The notes: generated from the letters alone by a model not told the origin. A stretch of 56,010 bases of DNA from Streptomyces sp. WAC 04229 (GCF_003947455.1 NZ_QHJH01000032.1:1-56010), one strand, 5' to 3'; shown: positions 36,232-46,067, counted from the stretch's first letter. A program made the numbers and translations.

Positions 36232-37215
36232 CTACTTCGTCAGCGCGCCGACGACGGCGTCGATGTACGCCTCCATCGACCCGGGACCACCGAACATCCA
36301 GATGCCGTCGTCCAGCCGGTGCACGTCGCCGGACTTCACGAACGGCAGGGACTTCCACACCGCGTTCTTGGCCAGCTCACCGGTGAACGGGGTGGCGGAC
36401 GGGTCGTCCTCGTTGCCGATGTAGGCGAAGTGCGTGTCCTCGGGCAGCTTGGTGAGACCCTCGACGTCGGTGGTGCCGAGACCGTAGGCGGGGTCGCCCT
36501 TCACCGTCCAGGCGTTCTTCAGACCGATCGCCTCGTTGACCTCACCGATGAGGGAGGTCGCGGTGTAGGGGCGGATCGAGACCTGGTTGGCGGCGACGTA
36601 GCCGTCCGCGAAGGCGTAGCCCTTGCCGGCGAACCCGGCGTCTGCCAGGGCCTTCTTGCCCTCGGCGACCTTGGCCTCGAAGCCGGTGCGCAGCGTCTTC
36701 GCCTCGTCCGTCTTTCCGGTGGCCTTGGCGATGAGGTCGATGTTCTCCAGCATCTGGTCGATCTGACCGGTGCCGTCGGCGGAGGTGACCTCGATGACCG
36801 GGGCGACCTCGCGCAGCTGCTTCACGGCGGCCGGGGTGAGGTCCGTGGTGGCCACGATGAGGTCGGGGGCGAGGGAGGCGACGGTGTCCATGCTCGGCTC
36901 GCCGCGGGTGCCGATGTCCTTGGGCTCGTTCTTCAGCGGCACGGCGCTGTCCCAGGTCTTGTAGCCCTTGACGTCCGCGACGCCGACCGGGTCCACGCCC
37001 AGGGAGACCAGGCTCTCGACGACGTTCCACTCGGTGGCGACGACCTTGGTGGCCGGGCCGTCGAGCTTCACCTCGGTGCCCTTGCCGTCCTTGAGCGTGA
37101 TGGCCTCGGAGGCCTTCTTCCCGGACGTGTCGGCGGCGGGTTCGGTGGTGCCGCAGGCGGCGAGGGTGAGCGTCGCGGCGGTGGTGGCGGCCGCGGTGAG
37201 CAGGAGGCGTCTCAT
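36232..37215 (-). CDS. Iron-siderophore ABC transporter substrate-binding lipoprotein
   Basis: A 327-residue class III (FhuD/BtuF-like) binding protein. The lipoprotein signal has Cys21 in TLAACG. Conserved features include the VVATEWNVVESLVSLGVDPVG strand-helix, VKGYKTW and a C-terminal IDAVVGALTK. It captures an extracellular ferric siderophore and delivers it to the fused permease. It overlaps the ATPase gene by four bases (ATGA) and precedes the permease by seven. Confidence 0.93.
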   Translation of the reverse strand: MRRLLLTAAATTAATLTLAACGTTEPAADTSGKKASEAITLKDGKGTEVKLDGPATKVVATEWNVVESLVSLGVDPVGVADVKGYKTWDSAVPLKNEPKDIGTRGEPSMDTVASLAPDLIVATTDLTPAAVKQLREVAPVIEVTSADGTGQIDQMLENIDLIAKATGKTDEAKTLRTGFEAKVAEGKKALADAGFAGKGYAFADGYVAANQVSIRPYTATSLIGEVNEAIGLKNAWTVKGDPAYGLGTTDVEGLTKLPEDTHFAYIGNEDDPSATPFTGELAKNAVWKSLPFVKSGDVHRLDDGIWMFGGPGSMEAYIDAVVGALTK

Positions 37216-38072
37216 GAGGTGGTGCCGAGCCTTTCGGTACGTATGTGGTGGCGGCCGATCGGGCGGGTGCGCAGCCGGCCGGTGAGGGGGTCGGTGTCGA
37301 CGTCGATCCGGATGCCGTAGACGGCGCTCAGACGTTCCGGCGTCAGTACGTCCTCGGGCGGGCCGTCGGCGACGATCCGGCCCGCTTCGAGGAGCGTGAT
37401 CCGGTCGGCGACGGCCGCCGCCTGGTCGAGGTCGTGCAGCACGACGCCGACGGCGATCCCGTGGACGTCGGCCAGGTCGCGGATGAGGTCGAGGAGTTCG
37501 ACCTGGTAGCGGAGGTCGAGGTAGGTGGTGGGTTCGTCCAGCAGCAGCACGCCGGTCTCCTGGGCCAGGCAGCTCGCGAGCCACACCCGCTGCAACTGGC
37601 CGCCGGAGAGGTGGTCGGCGCCGCGGTCGGCGAAGCCGTCGACGCCGGTGAGCGCGAGCGCCCGGTCGACCGCGGCCGGACCGTCCGGATCGGGCCGCCC
37701 CCAGCGGCCCCGGTACGGATAGCGGCCGAACTCGACGACGTCCCGCACGGTCAGCCCGCCCGGTGTCGGACGGCCCTGCGTCAGCAGGGCGACGTACCGC
37801 GAGAACTCACGGGGCGTCAGCGCCAGGCCGTCGGTGTCGCCGTCGATGCCGATCGTCGCGCTCCGGGCCCGCTGCAGGCGGGCGACGGTGCGCAGCAGCG
37901 TCGACTTCCCGCTGCCGTTCGGGCCCACCAGAACGGTCACTTCGCCGGGCCGGAGGGTGACCTCCGCGTCGTGCACGACATCGACGCCGTCGTACGCGAC
38001 GGTCACACCCGTAGCCGACAGCCGATGACCGCGCAGGCGCAGGGTGCCGGCCGTGTCTTCACCAGATCTCAC
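37212..38072 (-). CDS. Iron-siderophore ABC transporter ATP-binding protein
   Basis: A 286-residue FecE/FhuC-like ATPase. Walker A is GPNGSGKST at residues 50-58, the signature is LSGGQLQR, Walker B is VLLLDEPTTYLD and the switch His is in VLHDLDQA. GTG at 38072 has no ribosome binding site, since the iron box ends six bases before it. A TAACCT element sits exactly seven bases upstream, which would place transcription start on the GTG itself; the message is probably leaderless. First gene of the siderophore operon. Confidence 0.92.
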   Translation of the reverse strand: MRSGEDTAGTLRLRGHRLSATGVTVAYDGVDVVHDAEVTLRPGEVTVLVGPNGSGKSTLLRTVARLQRARSATIGIDGDTDGLALTPREFSRYVALLTQGRPTPGGLTVRDVVEFGRYPYRGRWGRPDPDGPAAVDRALALTGVDGFADRGADHLSGGQLQRVWLASCLAQETGVLLLDEPTTYLDLRYQVELLDLIRDLADVHGIAVGVVLHDLDQAAAVADRITLLEAGRIVADGPPEDVLTPERLSAVYGIRIDVDTDPLTGRLRTRPIGRHHIRTERLGTTS

Positions 38073-38077
38073 GAGGC

Positions 38078-38096
38078 GAAGGTTAGCCTAACCTAA
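38078..38096 (-). promoter_or_regulatory. DmdR/IdeR iron box, overlapping the -10 of the siderophore operon
   Basis: Read on the minus strand the sequence is TTAGGTTAGGCTAACCTTC, matching 17 of 19 positions of the actinobacterial iron-box consensus. It contains the probable -10 hexamer. Iron-loaded DmdR/IdeR should block transcription here, so the transporter is made in iron shortage. Confidence 0.9.
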
Positions 38097-38174
38097 TAAC
38101 TGCTGGTAGAGGCGGGGCTCACACCGGCCGTCCCGAATCCCGTCCGGTCGTCCGGGCCGCTTCGAGCGGATCGT

Positions 38175-38738
38175 TCAACTCCCGTTCGACACGGGGGCTT
38201 TCCACAGGCCCGCCCGATTGAGGGATGCGGGGCAGTGCAGGTAGATCTCGTCGATCTCCAGGACCAGGGCGAGGTCCGGACGCCTGCCGTCGCGGGCCAT
38301 CGCGTCGAAGAAGGGCGCGTCGGTGAGGATGCGGGCCCGGCCGTTGATCCGCAGCACCTGCTTGCCGCCGGGGATCAGATAGAGCAGGCCGGCGTGCGGA
38401 TTGCCGAGGATGTTGTGGAAGCTGTCCCCCCGGCGGTTGCCCGGACGGTCCGGCAGGGCGATGGTGCCGGTGTCCAGGACTTGGGTGAAGCCCGGCGCGT
38501 CACCGCGCGGCGACACGTCGCAGTTGCCCCGCGGGTCGGAGGTGGCCAGCAGGCAGAACGGGGAGCGGGCCAGGATGTCCACGTCGTCGTCCGTAAGCCG
38601 CTCGTGCACCTTGTCGATGACGACGGGCCAGGGCTCGCCCAGCAGCTCGCGCAGCTCGGCGGGCGAGTCCAGTTCGACCCAGCCGTCCTCCTTGGCGGTG
38701 TCCGTCCGGTCTCCGGTCGCGTCGATCGTGTGTGGCAA
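38175..38738 (-). CDS. Pyridoxamine 5'-phosphate oxidase-like FMN protein, TTG start
   Basis: A 187-residue flavin-binding split-barrel protein. The PPOX signature is visible as FCLLATSDPRGNCDVSPRGD, LPDRPGNRRGDSFHNIL, and VLRINGRARI, which places it in the MSMEG_1061/DR2398-type group. Substrates in this group are unknown. No ATG or GTG precedes the conserved region; TTG at 38738 has GGGGAG six bases upstream and was chosen. A sequence resembling a weak iron box lies about 80 bases upstream, and the true siderophore operon is next door, so an iron link is possible. Confidence 0.82.
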   Translation of the reverse strand: MPHTIDATGDRTDTAKEDGWVELDSPAELRELLGEPWPVVIDKVHERLTDDDVDILARSPFCLLATSDPRGNCDVSPRGDAPGFTQVLDTGTIALPDRPGNRRGDSFHNILGNPHAGLLYLIPGGKQVLRINGRARILTDAPFFDAMARDGRRPDLALVLEIDEIYLHCPASLNRAGLWKAPVSNGS

Positions 38739-38839
38739 GGCCGGCTCCCCGGGTGCGCGCTGACCGGAGGCGGGTGCTTCCGGCTGGTTGGTTGCACGTA
38801 GAACAATATCTGGTGTTAGGTTCCCCTTACCCAACGCGG

Positions 38840-40018
38840 TCAGAAGGCGTACCGCACGCGCAGCCACGGCGCGTGGGCGGCGATCAGCGCGCGCAGCCGG
38901 GCGACCGCGTCGGCCTTGGCCCCGGCGCGGTAGCGCACGTTGAGCGCGCCGTTCTCCGAGCGCTTGGCCTCCTGCAGCTCCGGACGCCACAGCACCTCCT
39001 CGGCGCGCGGATGCCAGCCCAGGTTGACCCCGTGCAGCTCCCGGTTGTGCGTCAGCATGATCACCTCGGCGGCGGCCTGCCGCCTGACCCGCTCCGGCAG
39101 GACGTCGTCGAGGTGGCGCAGCAGCTCCGCCCAGGCCTCCTCCCAGCCCGGCCGCACCACCACGGGGGAGAGGTTGAAGTGCACCTCGTACCCGGCGTCC
39201 AGGAAGTCGGCCGCCGCGGCGATCCGCTCGGCGACCGGCGAGGTGCGCACGTCCAGCAGCCGCGAGTCGTCCGGCGGCATCAGGGAGAACCGGATCCGGG
39301 TGCGGCCGCGCGGGTCGAGGGCGAGCAGGTCGGGGTTGACGAACTTGGTGGCGAAGGACGCCTTGGCCGTCGGCCACTGCCGGAACGCGTGCACCAGGTC
39401 CGCGGTGTTGTCGCAGATCAGGGCGTCCACCGAGCAGTCGCCGTTCTCGCCCACGTCGTACACCCACGCCTCGGCGTCGCACTGGTTCGGCTCGGGCTTC
39501 GGCCCCTGCCGGGCGATGTGCCGGCCGAGGTGGGCGATGATCCCGTCGATGTTGGTGAAGACGGTGACGGGGTTGGCGTACCCCTTGCGCCGGGGCACGT
39601 AGCAGTAGGCGCAGGCCATGGCGCAGCCGTTGGAGGCGCCGGGCGCGATCCAGTCCGCGGAGCGGCCGTTGGGACGGGTGGCCAGGGTCTTGCGCACCCC
39701 CAGGACGAGGGTCTCGCCCTTGATCCGCACCCAGCGTTCGACATTGCCCTCGTTGCCGTGCAGGCCCGGGATGCGCCAGTGGGAGTCCACCTCCACCACG
39801 CGCGCCTCGGGGAACCGGGCGAGCACCTGCCGGCCCCGCGGGGAGGCGGCCGCCGCCGGCTCGGCGTGGATCTCCCGGACCGGCAGCAGACGGCGCGCGG
39901 CGGCGGAGTCACAAAAGCGCGGCCCGCAGGGCTCGGCGGCCGGCCCGCCCGGCGTCAGGGCGTCGAGCCCGAACAGGGTGCCGGAGCCGTCGTCCGGTGC
40001 GGCGGACGGATCGTGCAT
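38840..40018 (-). CDS. Radical SAM protein of the spore photoproduct lyase-like family
   Basis: A 392-residue protein. The radical-SAM cluster motif is CAMACAYCY around residue 132. The C-terminal half carries MLTHNRELHGVNLGWHP and YRAGAKADAVARL, typical of the spore-photolyase-like (TIGR03886-type) group found in actinobacteria, which lack Bacillus-type spores. The reaction is unknown; repair of a DNA lesion is one possibility because of the family name, but no substrate has been shown for this group as far as I know. ATG at 40018 begins the conserved N-terminus. Confidence 0.88.
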   Translation of the reverse strand: MHDPSAAPDDGSGTLFGLDALTPGGPAAEPCGPRFCDSAAARRLLPVREIHAEPAAAASPRGRQVLARFPEARVVEVDSHWRIPGLHGNEGNVERWVRIKGETLVLGVRKTLATRPNGRSADWIAPGASNGCAMACAYCYVPRRKGYANPVTVFTNIDGIIAHLGRHIARQGPKPEPNQCDAEAWVYDVGENGDCSVDALICDNTADLVHAFRQWPTAKASFATKFVNPDLLALDPRGRTRIRFSLMPPDDSRLLDVRTSPVAERIAAAADFLDAGYEVHFNLSPVVVRPGWEEAWAELLRHLDDVLPERVRRQAAAEVIMLTHNRELHGVNLGWHPRAEEVLWRPELQEAKRSENGALNVRYRAGAKADAVARLRALIAAHAPWLRVRYAF

Positions 40019-40151
40019 GCGTGCTCCGGGGCGAGAGTGGGGGACGGGCCGGCCCCACTGTACGAAGCACCGGCACCCTCCGCCGTGTCACGCCCCCCGT
40101 CCGGGGCATACGCGTGACACGGCACCGGTCCGGTGCCACCGATCCGAAGGG

Positions 40152-40337
40152 ATGTACACCGTGCTCGCCATCATCGCGGCGGTTCTGTTCCTCATCGCCT
40201 GGCTGATCAACGCGGCGGAGGTGTCGACCAACGACGTCTTCACCTCCACCAACGTCATGCTCGTCGGTCTCGCCCTGCTCGCCCTGCACGTCGCCGGGAT
40301 CGGCAGCGGCTGGGCGGCACGCGGGCGCCGCCGCTGA
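40152..40337 (+). CDS. Small two-helix membrane protein
   Basis: A 61-residue protein with two hydrophobic helices (AIIAAVLFLIAWLI and VMLVGLALLALHVAGI) and an Arg-rich C-terminus, giving a hairpin topology with the tail inside. AAGGGATG near the ATG acts as a weak ribosome binding site. It is divergent from the radical SAM gene. Streptomyces encode many such proteins without known function. Confidence 0.75.
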   Translation: MYTVLAIIAAVLFLIAWLINAAEVSTNDVFTSTNVMLVGLALLALHVAGIGSGWAARGRRR

Positions 40338-40355
40338 GCCGTGCGCGCCTCCCCG

Positions 40356-41147
40356 TCAGGGGATGCGCGCCACGGCCGCGTAGATGCCGCTGTCCTCCGG
40401 CGCCGGCGGCTCCTGGCCCTCGCCGTACCACTCGGTGGCCGTGACCAGGCCCGGCCGGACCAGTTCCAGCCCGTCGAAGAAGCGGGTCACCTCCGCCCGG
40501 GTGCGGAAGCCGAGGCGGATGCCGCCCTTGGCGTACTGGGCGATCACCTGCTCCGACAGCTCGGGGAAGAGGTCGATCGAGGCGTGCGAGAGGACCAGGT
40601 GGCTGCCGGAGGGCAGGGTCTCGACCAGTCCGCGGACTATCCCGTGGGCGTTCTGGTCGTCCGTGATGAAGTGCATCAGGGCGATCAGCGACAGGGCGAT
40701 CGGCCGGTCGAAGTCGAGGATCTCGCGGGCGTGCCGCACGATCTGCTCCGGCTCGCGGACATCGGCCTGGATGTAGTCCGTGGCCCCCTCCGGGCTGCTG
40801 ACCAGCAGGGCCTCCGCGTGCCGCAGCACGATCGGGTCGTTGTCGGCGTAGACGACCCTGGCCGCCGGGACCGTCCGCTGCACGATCTGGTGCAGGTTGG
40901 GCTCGGTCGGGATGCCCGTACCGATGTCCAGGAACTGGTCGACGCCCTGCGCGGCGAGGTAGGCCGCCGCGCGGTTCATGAACGCGCGGTTCTGCCGCGC
41001 CGCGTCCCGCGCCTCGGGCGGCAGGGTCTCGCCCACCGCCTCGTCGACGGGGTAGTTGTCCTTGCCGCCCAGCAGCCAGTCGTAGACCCGCGCGGGGTGG
41101 GCCCGGCCGGTGTCGATGTGGGGAGGCTGGGAATGGTCCGTCGTCAT
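40356..41147 (-). CDS. SAM-dependent methyltransferase, DUF574 family
   Basis: A 263-residue class I methyltransferase. The family signature begins at residue 16: HPARVYDWLLGGKDNYPVD, with FLDIGTGIPT as the SAM-binding glycine motif, VVYADNDPIVLRH for ribose contact, and a C-terminal VTATEWYGEG. DUF574 (Methyltransf_19) genes are numerous in Streptomyces and often stand near regulatory or secondary-metabolite genes. The methyl acceptor is unknown. ATG at 41147 chosen over a longer in-frame form that lacks conserved residues. Confidence 0.92.
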   Translation of the reverse strand: MTTDHSQPPHIDTGRAHPARVYDWLLGGKDNYPVDEAVGETLPPEARDAARQNRAFMNRAAAYLAAQGVDQFLDIGTGIPTEPNLHQIVQRTVPAARVVYADNDPIVLRHAEALLVSSPEGATDYIQADVREPEQIVRHAREILDFDRPIALSLIALMHFITDDQNAHGIVRGLVETLPSGSHLVLSHASIDLFPELSEQVIAQYAKGGIRLGFRTRAEVTRFFDGLELVRPGLVTATEWYGEGQEPPAPEDSGIYAAVARIP

Positions 41148-41250
41148 GGCAGGCTCCGTGGTTCGGGAGGTGACGCTCCGCCGTAAATTTCGATCATCGT
41201 ACTGCCCCGCGCGCCGCGCCATGTCCGGGGCGCCCGGCGGAAGTTGCCGA

Positions 41251-41886
41251 TCAGAGCGTGCCCAGGGTGCGGGGCGGGGCGTAGGTCCACTCCCGGTCCG
41301 CGTCGGTGATCGTGCGCAGCACGCGGGCCGGGGTCCCGGCGACGACGGTCATCGCCGGGACGTGCGCCGTCACGACGCTGCCCGCGCCCACCACCGAGCC
41401 GCGGCCGATGGTGATCCCCGGCATGATCAGCGCGCCGGCCCCGATCCACGCGTCGTCCTCGACGGTCACCGGCGCCGAGAACTGCGTGCCGTCCCGGCGC
41501 AGTGCGGGGTGGACGGGGTGCCCGGTGGTGCTGATGGTGACGTGCGGCGCGAACATCACCCGGTCCCCGACGAAGACCTCGACGTCGTCGACGAGGGTGA
41601 GGCCGAAGTTGGCGTACACGTCGTCACCCAGGTGCACGCGGTTGCCGTAGGCCACGTGCAGCGGAGGCTCGATCCACACGCCGGTGCCCACGGCCGCGAA
41701 CATCTCCTTCAGGATCGCCCGGCGCCCCTCCTCGTCCCGCGCCCCGGTCCGGTTGTAGGCGTCCGCCAGTTCCTTGCCGCGCAGCCGCTCCTCCGCCAGC
41801 CCCTCCAGCCCCGGGGCGCCGTCGGAGTACAGCTCCCGGGCCGCCATCCTGCGGCGCACCTCGAGCTCGCGGGGGTCGATGGACAT
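41251..41886 (-). CDS. Sugar O-acetyltransferase (maltose/galactoside acetyltransferase-like)
   Basis: A 211-residue left-handed beta-helix acetyltransferase with an N-terminal Mac domain (residues 1-55) and hexapeptide repeats from about 70 on. The [13 protein letters not shown] block carries the catalytic His and sugar contacts. The family includes LacA and Maa. It starts 40 bases after the GH30 gene stop in the same direction, so it is probably the last gene of the galactan operon, in the position LacA occupies in the lac operon. Its role may be removal of non-metabolisable sugars. Confidence 0.88.
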   Translation of the reverse strand: MSIDPRELEVRRRMAARELYSDGAPGLEGLAEERLRGKELADAYNRTGARDEEGRRAILKEMFAAVGTGVWIEPPLHVAYGNRVHLGDDVYANFGLTLVDDVEVFVGDRVMFAPHVTISTTGHPVHPALRRDGTQFSAPVTVEDDAWIGAGALIMPGITIGRGSVVGAGSVVTAHVPAMTVVAGTPARVLRTITDADREWTYAPPRTLGTL

Positions 41887-41926
41887 GCCGTCTCCTTCGG
41901 TCTCTCGGGGAGGAGGGGGAGGGGGG

Positions 41927-43951
41927 TCAGCCGGTGGACGTGTCCGTCAGCGTCCAGCGCTGGTTGGCACCGGAGTTGGGCGGCCACGTGGTGACGGCCG
42001 CACCCACGTGCGTCGCCTGACCGCCCACTTCGAGCAGGCGCCCGGTGGCGGCGTTGACGAGCGTCCAGGTGCCGTCGCCGGTGGTGGACGCGAACCACTC
42101 GGCGGCCCTGCCGGGCCGCCCGGTGTCGGGCTCGGCCACCGGGACGTCGTCGCGCACCGCAAGGCGCGTGCCGTGCCCGGGGTCGGTGAAGACGTAGCGG
42201 TCGCGGGCGCCGCCGTCGTGACGGACCGCGCTCAGCCGCCAGTTCGTTCCGCCGCTCAGGACCAGGCCGGTGCCGTCGTCCCCGACGGTGACGGCCCGCC
42301 CGCTCTGCACGCCGGTGAGGGTGTAGTCGTGGCCCCGGCGCAGCGGGGCGGCGTCCCTCGCGACGCCGGAGACGCCCTTGATCTCGAAGGAGGTGACGGA
42401 CTGCGCGGGCACGGTGAAGGCGGCCGTGCGGTCCTGCACGCGGATCGGGGCCTTGCGTTCGAGTCGGCCGCCGGCGTCGGTGACCACCGGGGTGACGGTG
42501 GTGCGGCGGCTCACCTCCCCGAACTTCGACAGGTCGAGGGTGACGGTGCGGGCGTCGGCGGTGCGGTTGACGTGGACGAGCGAGGCGCTCTCGCCGTCAC
42601 GGCCGACGGCGGCGGCGCTGGAGGTGTCGTCCGTGCCGATCAGCCGGTCGCCGGGCTTGATGAAGTGGGTGAAGTTGCGGGCCGTGTCGAACTTGGTGTT
42701 GGTCCGGATCGGGCAGGTCTCCAGGGTGTCCTCGGCGGTGCAGCCGAAGGGGAGCTGGATACTGCCCCAGTTGCCGCCCTTCGCCGACTCGCCGCCGGGC
42801 TTCATGTTGTCGTAGTCCTCGACGGGCTGCCAGAACACCCAGGCGCGGGGCTCCAGTTCACGCAGGTCGTCGACGATCTGCTGGGCGAGGCCGAGACCGG
42901 GCCGCATGTCCTCGAAGTCCTGGCCGTCGCCCCAGTCGCCGCCCACCTCGCTCATCCACAGCGGCTTGCCGGCCGCTTTGGCGAGGTCGCGCACGGTGGT
43001 GCGCTGCCCGGTGCCGTAGGTGTGGACGTTCATCTGCCCGACCAGGTCGCGGTCGGCCGCGGAGTAGGTGTCCCAGTTCCGGGCGAAGATGCCGGGGTTG
43101 GTCTCGTCCATCGCGGAGATGTCCGCGCCGACCTTCGCCTTCCTCAGCGCCGGGGCGAGGGCCCGGAGGACCTCGGCCTGCAGCTCGGGTCCCATGTGGG
43201 CGCCCTCCTGCCGGCCGCCGACGGGTTCGCCGTCCGCGCCCAGCCGGGTCCCCCAGTAGGGGGTGTTGGGCTCGTTGAACGGGTCCACCGTGTCGACCCG
43301 GATGCCCTCGGCCCGCTCCAGCCGGCGCGTCGCCCCGGCCACGTAGGCCGCGAAGTCGTCGACCGCATCGGCCCTGAGCTGGTCGGCGGAGGGGTCGAAG
43401 CCGCCGGAGACGTAGCCGCTGACGGTCATGAACCAGGGCGGCGAGTTGCTGAACGTCTCCCAGTGGTCGATGTCGTCCTTGATGCGCTCGACCCACCAGC
43501 GCTGGGTGGCGTCGGCGTCCTCGTTCCAGTCGGCCGGGTCGTCGGCGCTCCACCAGCCGGTGTCCTCGCGGGTGGTGCCCGCGGGCGCCTTCCACCAGCC
43601 CTCGACCGCGCCGCCGGCCCGCAGGTAGTCCCGCACGTCCGGGGCGTTGCCGCCGCCGATGTTGTAGCGGGCGATGTTCAGCCCGAGGCCGTCGTCGTCG
43701 AAGAGGAGCCGGGCCAGCTTCTCGCGGATCTCCGGCGGGTAGTCGCCGGTCGCGTTGGCGAACCAGACCAGGCTGGTCCCCCAGCCCTCGAACCTCTCCT
43801 GCCGGTACGACGGGTCGGGCCGCACGGTCACGGAGGCGGCGGGCGCGGCCGGTTCCGCCTGGGCGGGAACGCCCATCAGGGCGGCGCCCGTGGCCAGGGC
43901 GGTCAGGACGGCGGTCCCGATGAGGCGTCTGTTGCGGGTACGGCGTGCCAT
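41927..43951 (-). CDS. Secreted GH30-family glycoside hydrolase with C-terminal ricin-like domain
   Basis: A 674-residue precursor; the signal peptide ends near residue 32 (AQAEP). The (beta/alpha)8 catalytic domain spans about residues 40-450. Acid/base Glu227 is in [12 protein letters not shown] and nucleophile Glu335 in [11 protein letters not shown], both of the GH30 type; the overall pattern resembles GH30 endo-beta-1,6-galactanases. A beta-sandwich side domain follows to about 545, and a C-terminal trefoil-like region (to 674) resembles a ricin/CBM13 lectin with the final QRW motif; it looks shorter than a full three-repeat trefoil. It is the only secreted enzyme of the island and would release oligosaccharides for import. 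Confidence 0.86.
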   Translation of the reverse strand: MARRTRNRRLIGTAVLTALATGAALMGVPAQAEPAAPAASVTVRPDPSYRQERFEGWGTSLVWFANATGDYPPEIREKLARLLFDDDGLGLNIARYNIGGGNAPDVRDYLRAGGAVEGWWKAPAGTTREDTGWWSADDPADWNEDADATQRWWVERIKDDIDHWETFSNSPPWFMTVSGYVSGGFDPSADQLRADAVDDFAAYVAGATRRLERAEGIRVDTVDPFNEPNTPYWGTRLGADGEPVGGRQEGAHMGPELQAEVLRALAPALRKAKVGADISAMDETNPGIFARNWDTYSAADRDLVGQMNVHTYGTGQRTTVRDLAKAAGKPLWMSEVGGDWGDGQDFEDMRPGLGLAQQIVDDLRELEPRAWVFWQPVEDYDNMKPGGESAKGGNWGSIQLPFGCTAEDTLETCPIRTNTKFDTARNFTHFIKPGDRLIGTDDTSSAAAVGRDGESASLVHVNRTADARTVTLDLSKFGEVSRRTTVTPVVTDAGGRLERKAPIRVQDRTAAFTVPAQSVTSFEIKGVSGVARDAAPLRRGHDYTLTGVQSGRAVTVGDDGTGLVLSGGTNWRLSAVRHDGGARDRYVFTDPGHGTRLAVRDDVPVAEPDTGRPGRAAEWFASTTGDGTWTLVNAATGRLLEVGGQATHVGAAVTTWPPNSGANQRWTLTDTSTG

Positions 43952-43986
43952 CTGTGCTCCCAACTGGAAGGTGTGGTCGCTGCGGC

Positions 43987-46032
43987 TCAGTCGGTGGACG
44001 TGCGCACCACGGCGACGTCCCTGGGTGCGAGGACGAGGGTGCCGTCGGTGCCCAGGTCGCCGATCAGGGCCTCTCCGTCGAGTCCGGGAACGGTCACCGC
44101 CGCGTCGGTCCGGTTGACCAGGAACAGGAACCGGCCGCCCGGGCCGCGCCGCACGGTGGCCTCGACCGCCCCGCGCACCCCGGCGGGCAGGTCGCTGGCG
44201 ACACCGGCCGGCTCCAGCAGCCGCGGCAGCAGCGAGGCGAGCCCGGCCGGGCCGAGCCGGGTGGACACGTAGGCGGCCGAACCGCTCCCGGTGGGGCGCC
44301 GGGTGACGGCCGGGCGGCCCGCGTGCGTGCCGGTGCGGTAGCGGACGAGGACCTCGGTCTCCGGCGCGGTCACGGCGACCTGGTCGGTCCACAGGTCGCC
44401 GGTGCTCGCGTCGTCCAGCTCCACGCGCTCCCCGGCGGGCAGCGGGCCGAACTCCTCGACGCGGATGCCGAGCAGGTCCCTCAGGGCGCCCGGGTAGCCG
44501 CCGAGCCAGACGTGGTCGTTCTCGTCGACGACTCCGGAGAAGTACGTGGTGACCAGGTGCCCGCCCTGCTCGGCGTACCGGGTGAGGTCCTTGGCCGTCG
44601 CGGCCGGGACCATGTGCAGCACCGGTGCGATCAGCACCCGGTGGCGGCTCAGGTCGGCGCCGGTGGTGACGACGTCGGCGCGGACGCCGAGGGAGAGCAG
44701 CGCCGAGTACCAGTCGAGCGCCTCCCGGTGGTAGTCGAGCAGGGAGGTCGGGTGCGAGTCCTGCTCGCTCGCCCACCAGGACTCCCAGTCGAAGAGGATG
44801 CCGACCTCCGCGGGCTCCCGCTCGCTCCCGGCGACCGGCGCCAGCGCCCCCAGCGTGGCGCCCAGCGCCGTGACCGCGCGGAACACGTCACTGTCCGGGC
44901 CGGCGTGCGGGACCATCGCCGAGTGGTACTTCTCGGCGCCCGCCGCAGACTGCCGCCACTGGAAGAAGCAGACCGCGTCGGCGCCGTGCGCCACGTGCGT
45001 CAGTGAGTCCCGGGCCAGCTCGCCCGGCCGCTTGGCCAGGTTGACGGGCTGCCAGTTCACCGCGCTGGTGGAGTGCTCCATCAGGAACCACGGCCGGCCG
45101 CCCGCGATGCCGCTGGTGAGGTTCGCCGAGAACGACAGCTCGTCCCGCTCCCGTCCGCTCGGCACCACGTAGTGGTCGTTGGCGACGAAGTCGACCTCGG
45201 CGGCCCAGTCCGCGTAGTTCATGCCCTTGGTGCCGGGCATCACCATGAAGTTGGTGGTCACGGGGATGCCGGGGGTCAGTTCCCGCAGGAGGTCGCGCTC
45301 CGCCCGCAGGTGCTCCTTGAGCGCGTCCGAGGAGAACCGCTTGAAGTCCAGCTGCTGGGTCGGGTTGGGGTGGGAGGCGGCCAGTCGCGGCGGCAGGATC
45401 TGCTCCCAGTCGCTGTAGCGCTGCGACCAGAACGCCGTGCCCCAGGCGTGGTTGAGCGCGTCGAGCGTGCCGTACCGGGCGCGCAGCCAGTCCCGGAAGG
45501 CACGGGTCGCGTCGTCCGAATAGTCGTACACGTTGTGGCAGCCCAGCTCGTTGTTGACGTGCCAGGCGACCAGTGCCGGGTGTCCGGCGTACCGGGCCGC
45601 CATCTCCCGGACCAGGCGCAGGGCGTGCTCGCGGAAGACGGGCGAGGTCGGCCGCCAGTGCTGGCGCGCGCCCGGCGACAGCGTCTCGCCCCGGTCCGTC
45701 ACCGGGAGGATCTCCGGGTGCGCGGTGGTCAGCCAGGGCGGCGGGGAGGCGGTGGCGGTGGCCAGGTCGACGCCGACGCCGTGCTCGTGCAGCAGGTCCA
45801 TCACGTCGTCGAGCCAGCCGAAGTCCCAGGTGTCGGGGCCGGGCTGGAGGCGGGCCCAGGAGAAGATGCCGAGCGACACGATGGTGACGCCGGCCTCGCG
45901 CATCAGCCGTACGTCCTCCTCCCACACCTCCCTCGGCCACTGCTCGGGGTTGTAGTCGGCGCCGAAGGCGAGCCGGGGGGTCGGGGCACCGTCCGGTCCG
46001 CGGTGGAGGCGGGACGCGAAGGTGGAGATCAT
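43987..46032 (-). CDS. GH42 beta-galactosidase, intracellular
   Basis: A 681-residue glycosidase. The N-terminal barrel begins FGADYNPEQWP; acid/base Glu162 is in HVNNELGCHN and nucleophile Glu319 in FLMEHSTSAVNWQP. The trimerisation domain (about 395-600) and the C-terminal small domain follow, so the architecture is complete. There is no signal peptide, so imported galacto-oligosaccharides are cleaved inside the cell to galactose. ATG at 46032 is 35 bases downstream of the binding-protein gene. Confidence 0.95.
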   Translation of the reverse strand: MISTFASRLHRGPDGAPTPRLAFGADYNPEQWPREVWEEDVRLMREAGVTIVSLGIFSWARLQPGPDTWDFGWLDDVMDLLHEHGVGVDLATATASPPPWLTTAHPEILPVTDRGETLSPGARQHWRPTSPVFREHALRLVREMAARYAGHPALVAWHVNNELGCHNVYDYSDDATRAFRDWLRARYGTLDALNHAWGTAFWSQRYSDWEQILPPRLAASHPNPTQQLDFKRFSSDALKEHLRAERDLLRELTPGIPVTTNFMVMPGTKGMNYADWAAEVDFVANDHYVVPSGRERDELSFSANLTSGIAGGRPWFLMEHSTSAVNWQPVNLAKRPGELARDSLTHVAHGADAVCFFQWRQSAAGAEKYHSAMVPHAGPDSDVFRAVTALGATLGALAPVAGSEREPAEVGILFDWESWWASEQDSHPTSLLDYHREALDWYSALLSLGVRADVVTTGADLSRHRVLIAPVLHMVPAATAKDLTRYAEQGGHLVTTYFSGVVDENDHVWLGGYPGALRDLLGIRVEEFGPLPAGERVELDDASTGDLWTDQVAVTAPETEVLVRYRTGTHAGRPAVTRRPTGSGSAAYVSTRLGPAGLASLLPRLLEPAGVASDLPAGVRGAVEATVRRGPGGRFLFLVNRTDAAVTVPGLDGEALIGDLGTDGTLVLAPRDVAVVRTSTD

Positions 46033-46067
46033 GGCGGTCCTTCCGGTGTGGTGCGTGCGGTCGGGGG

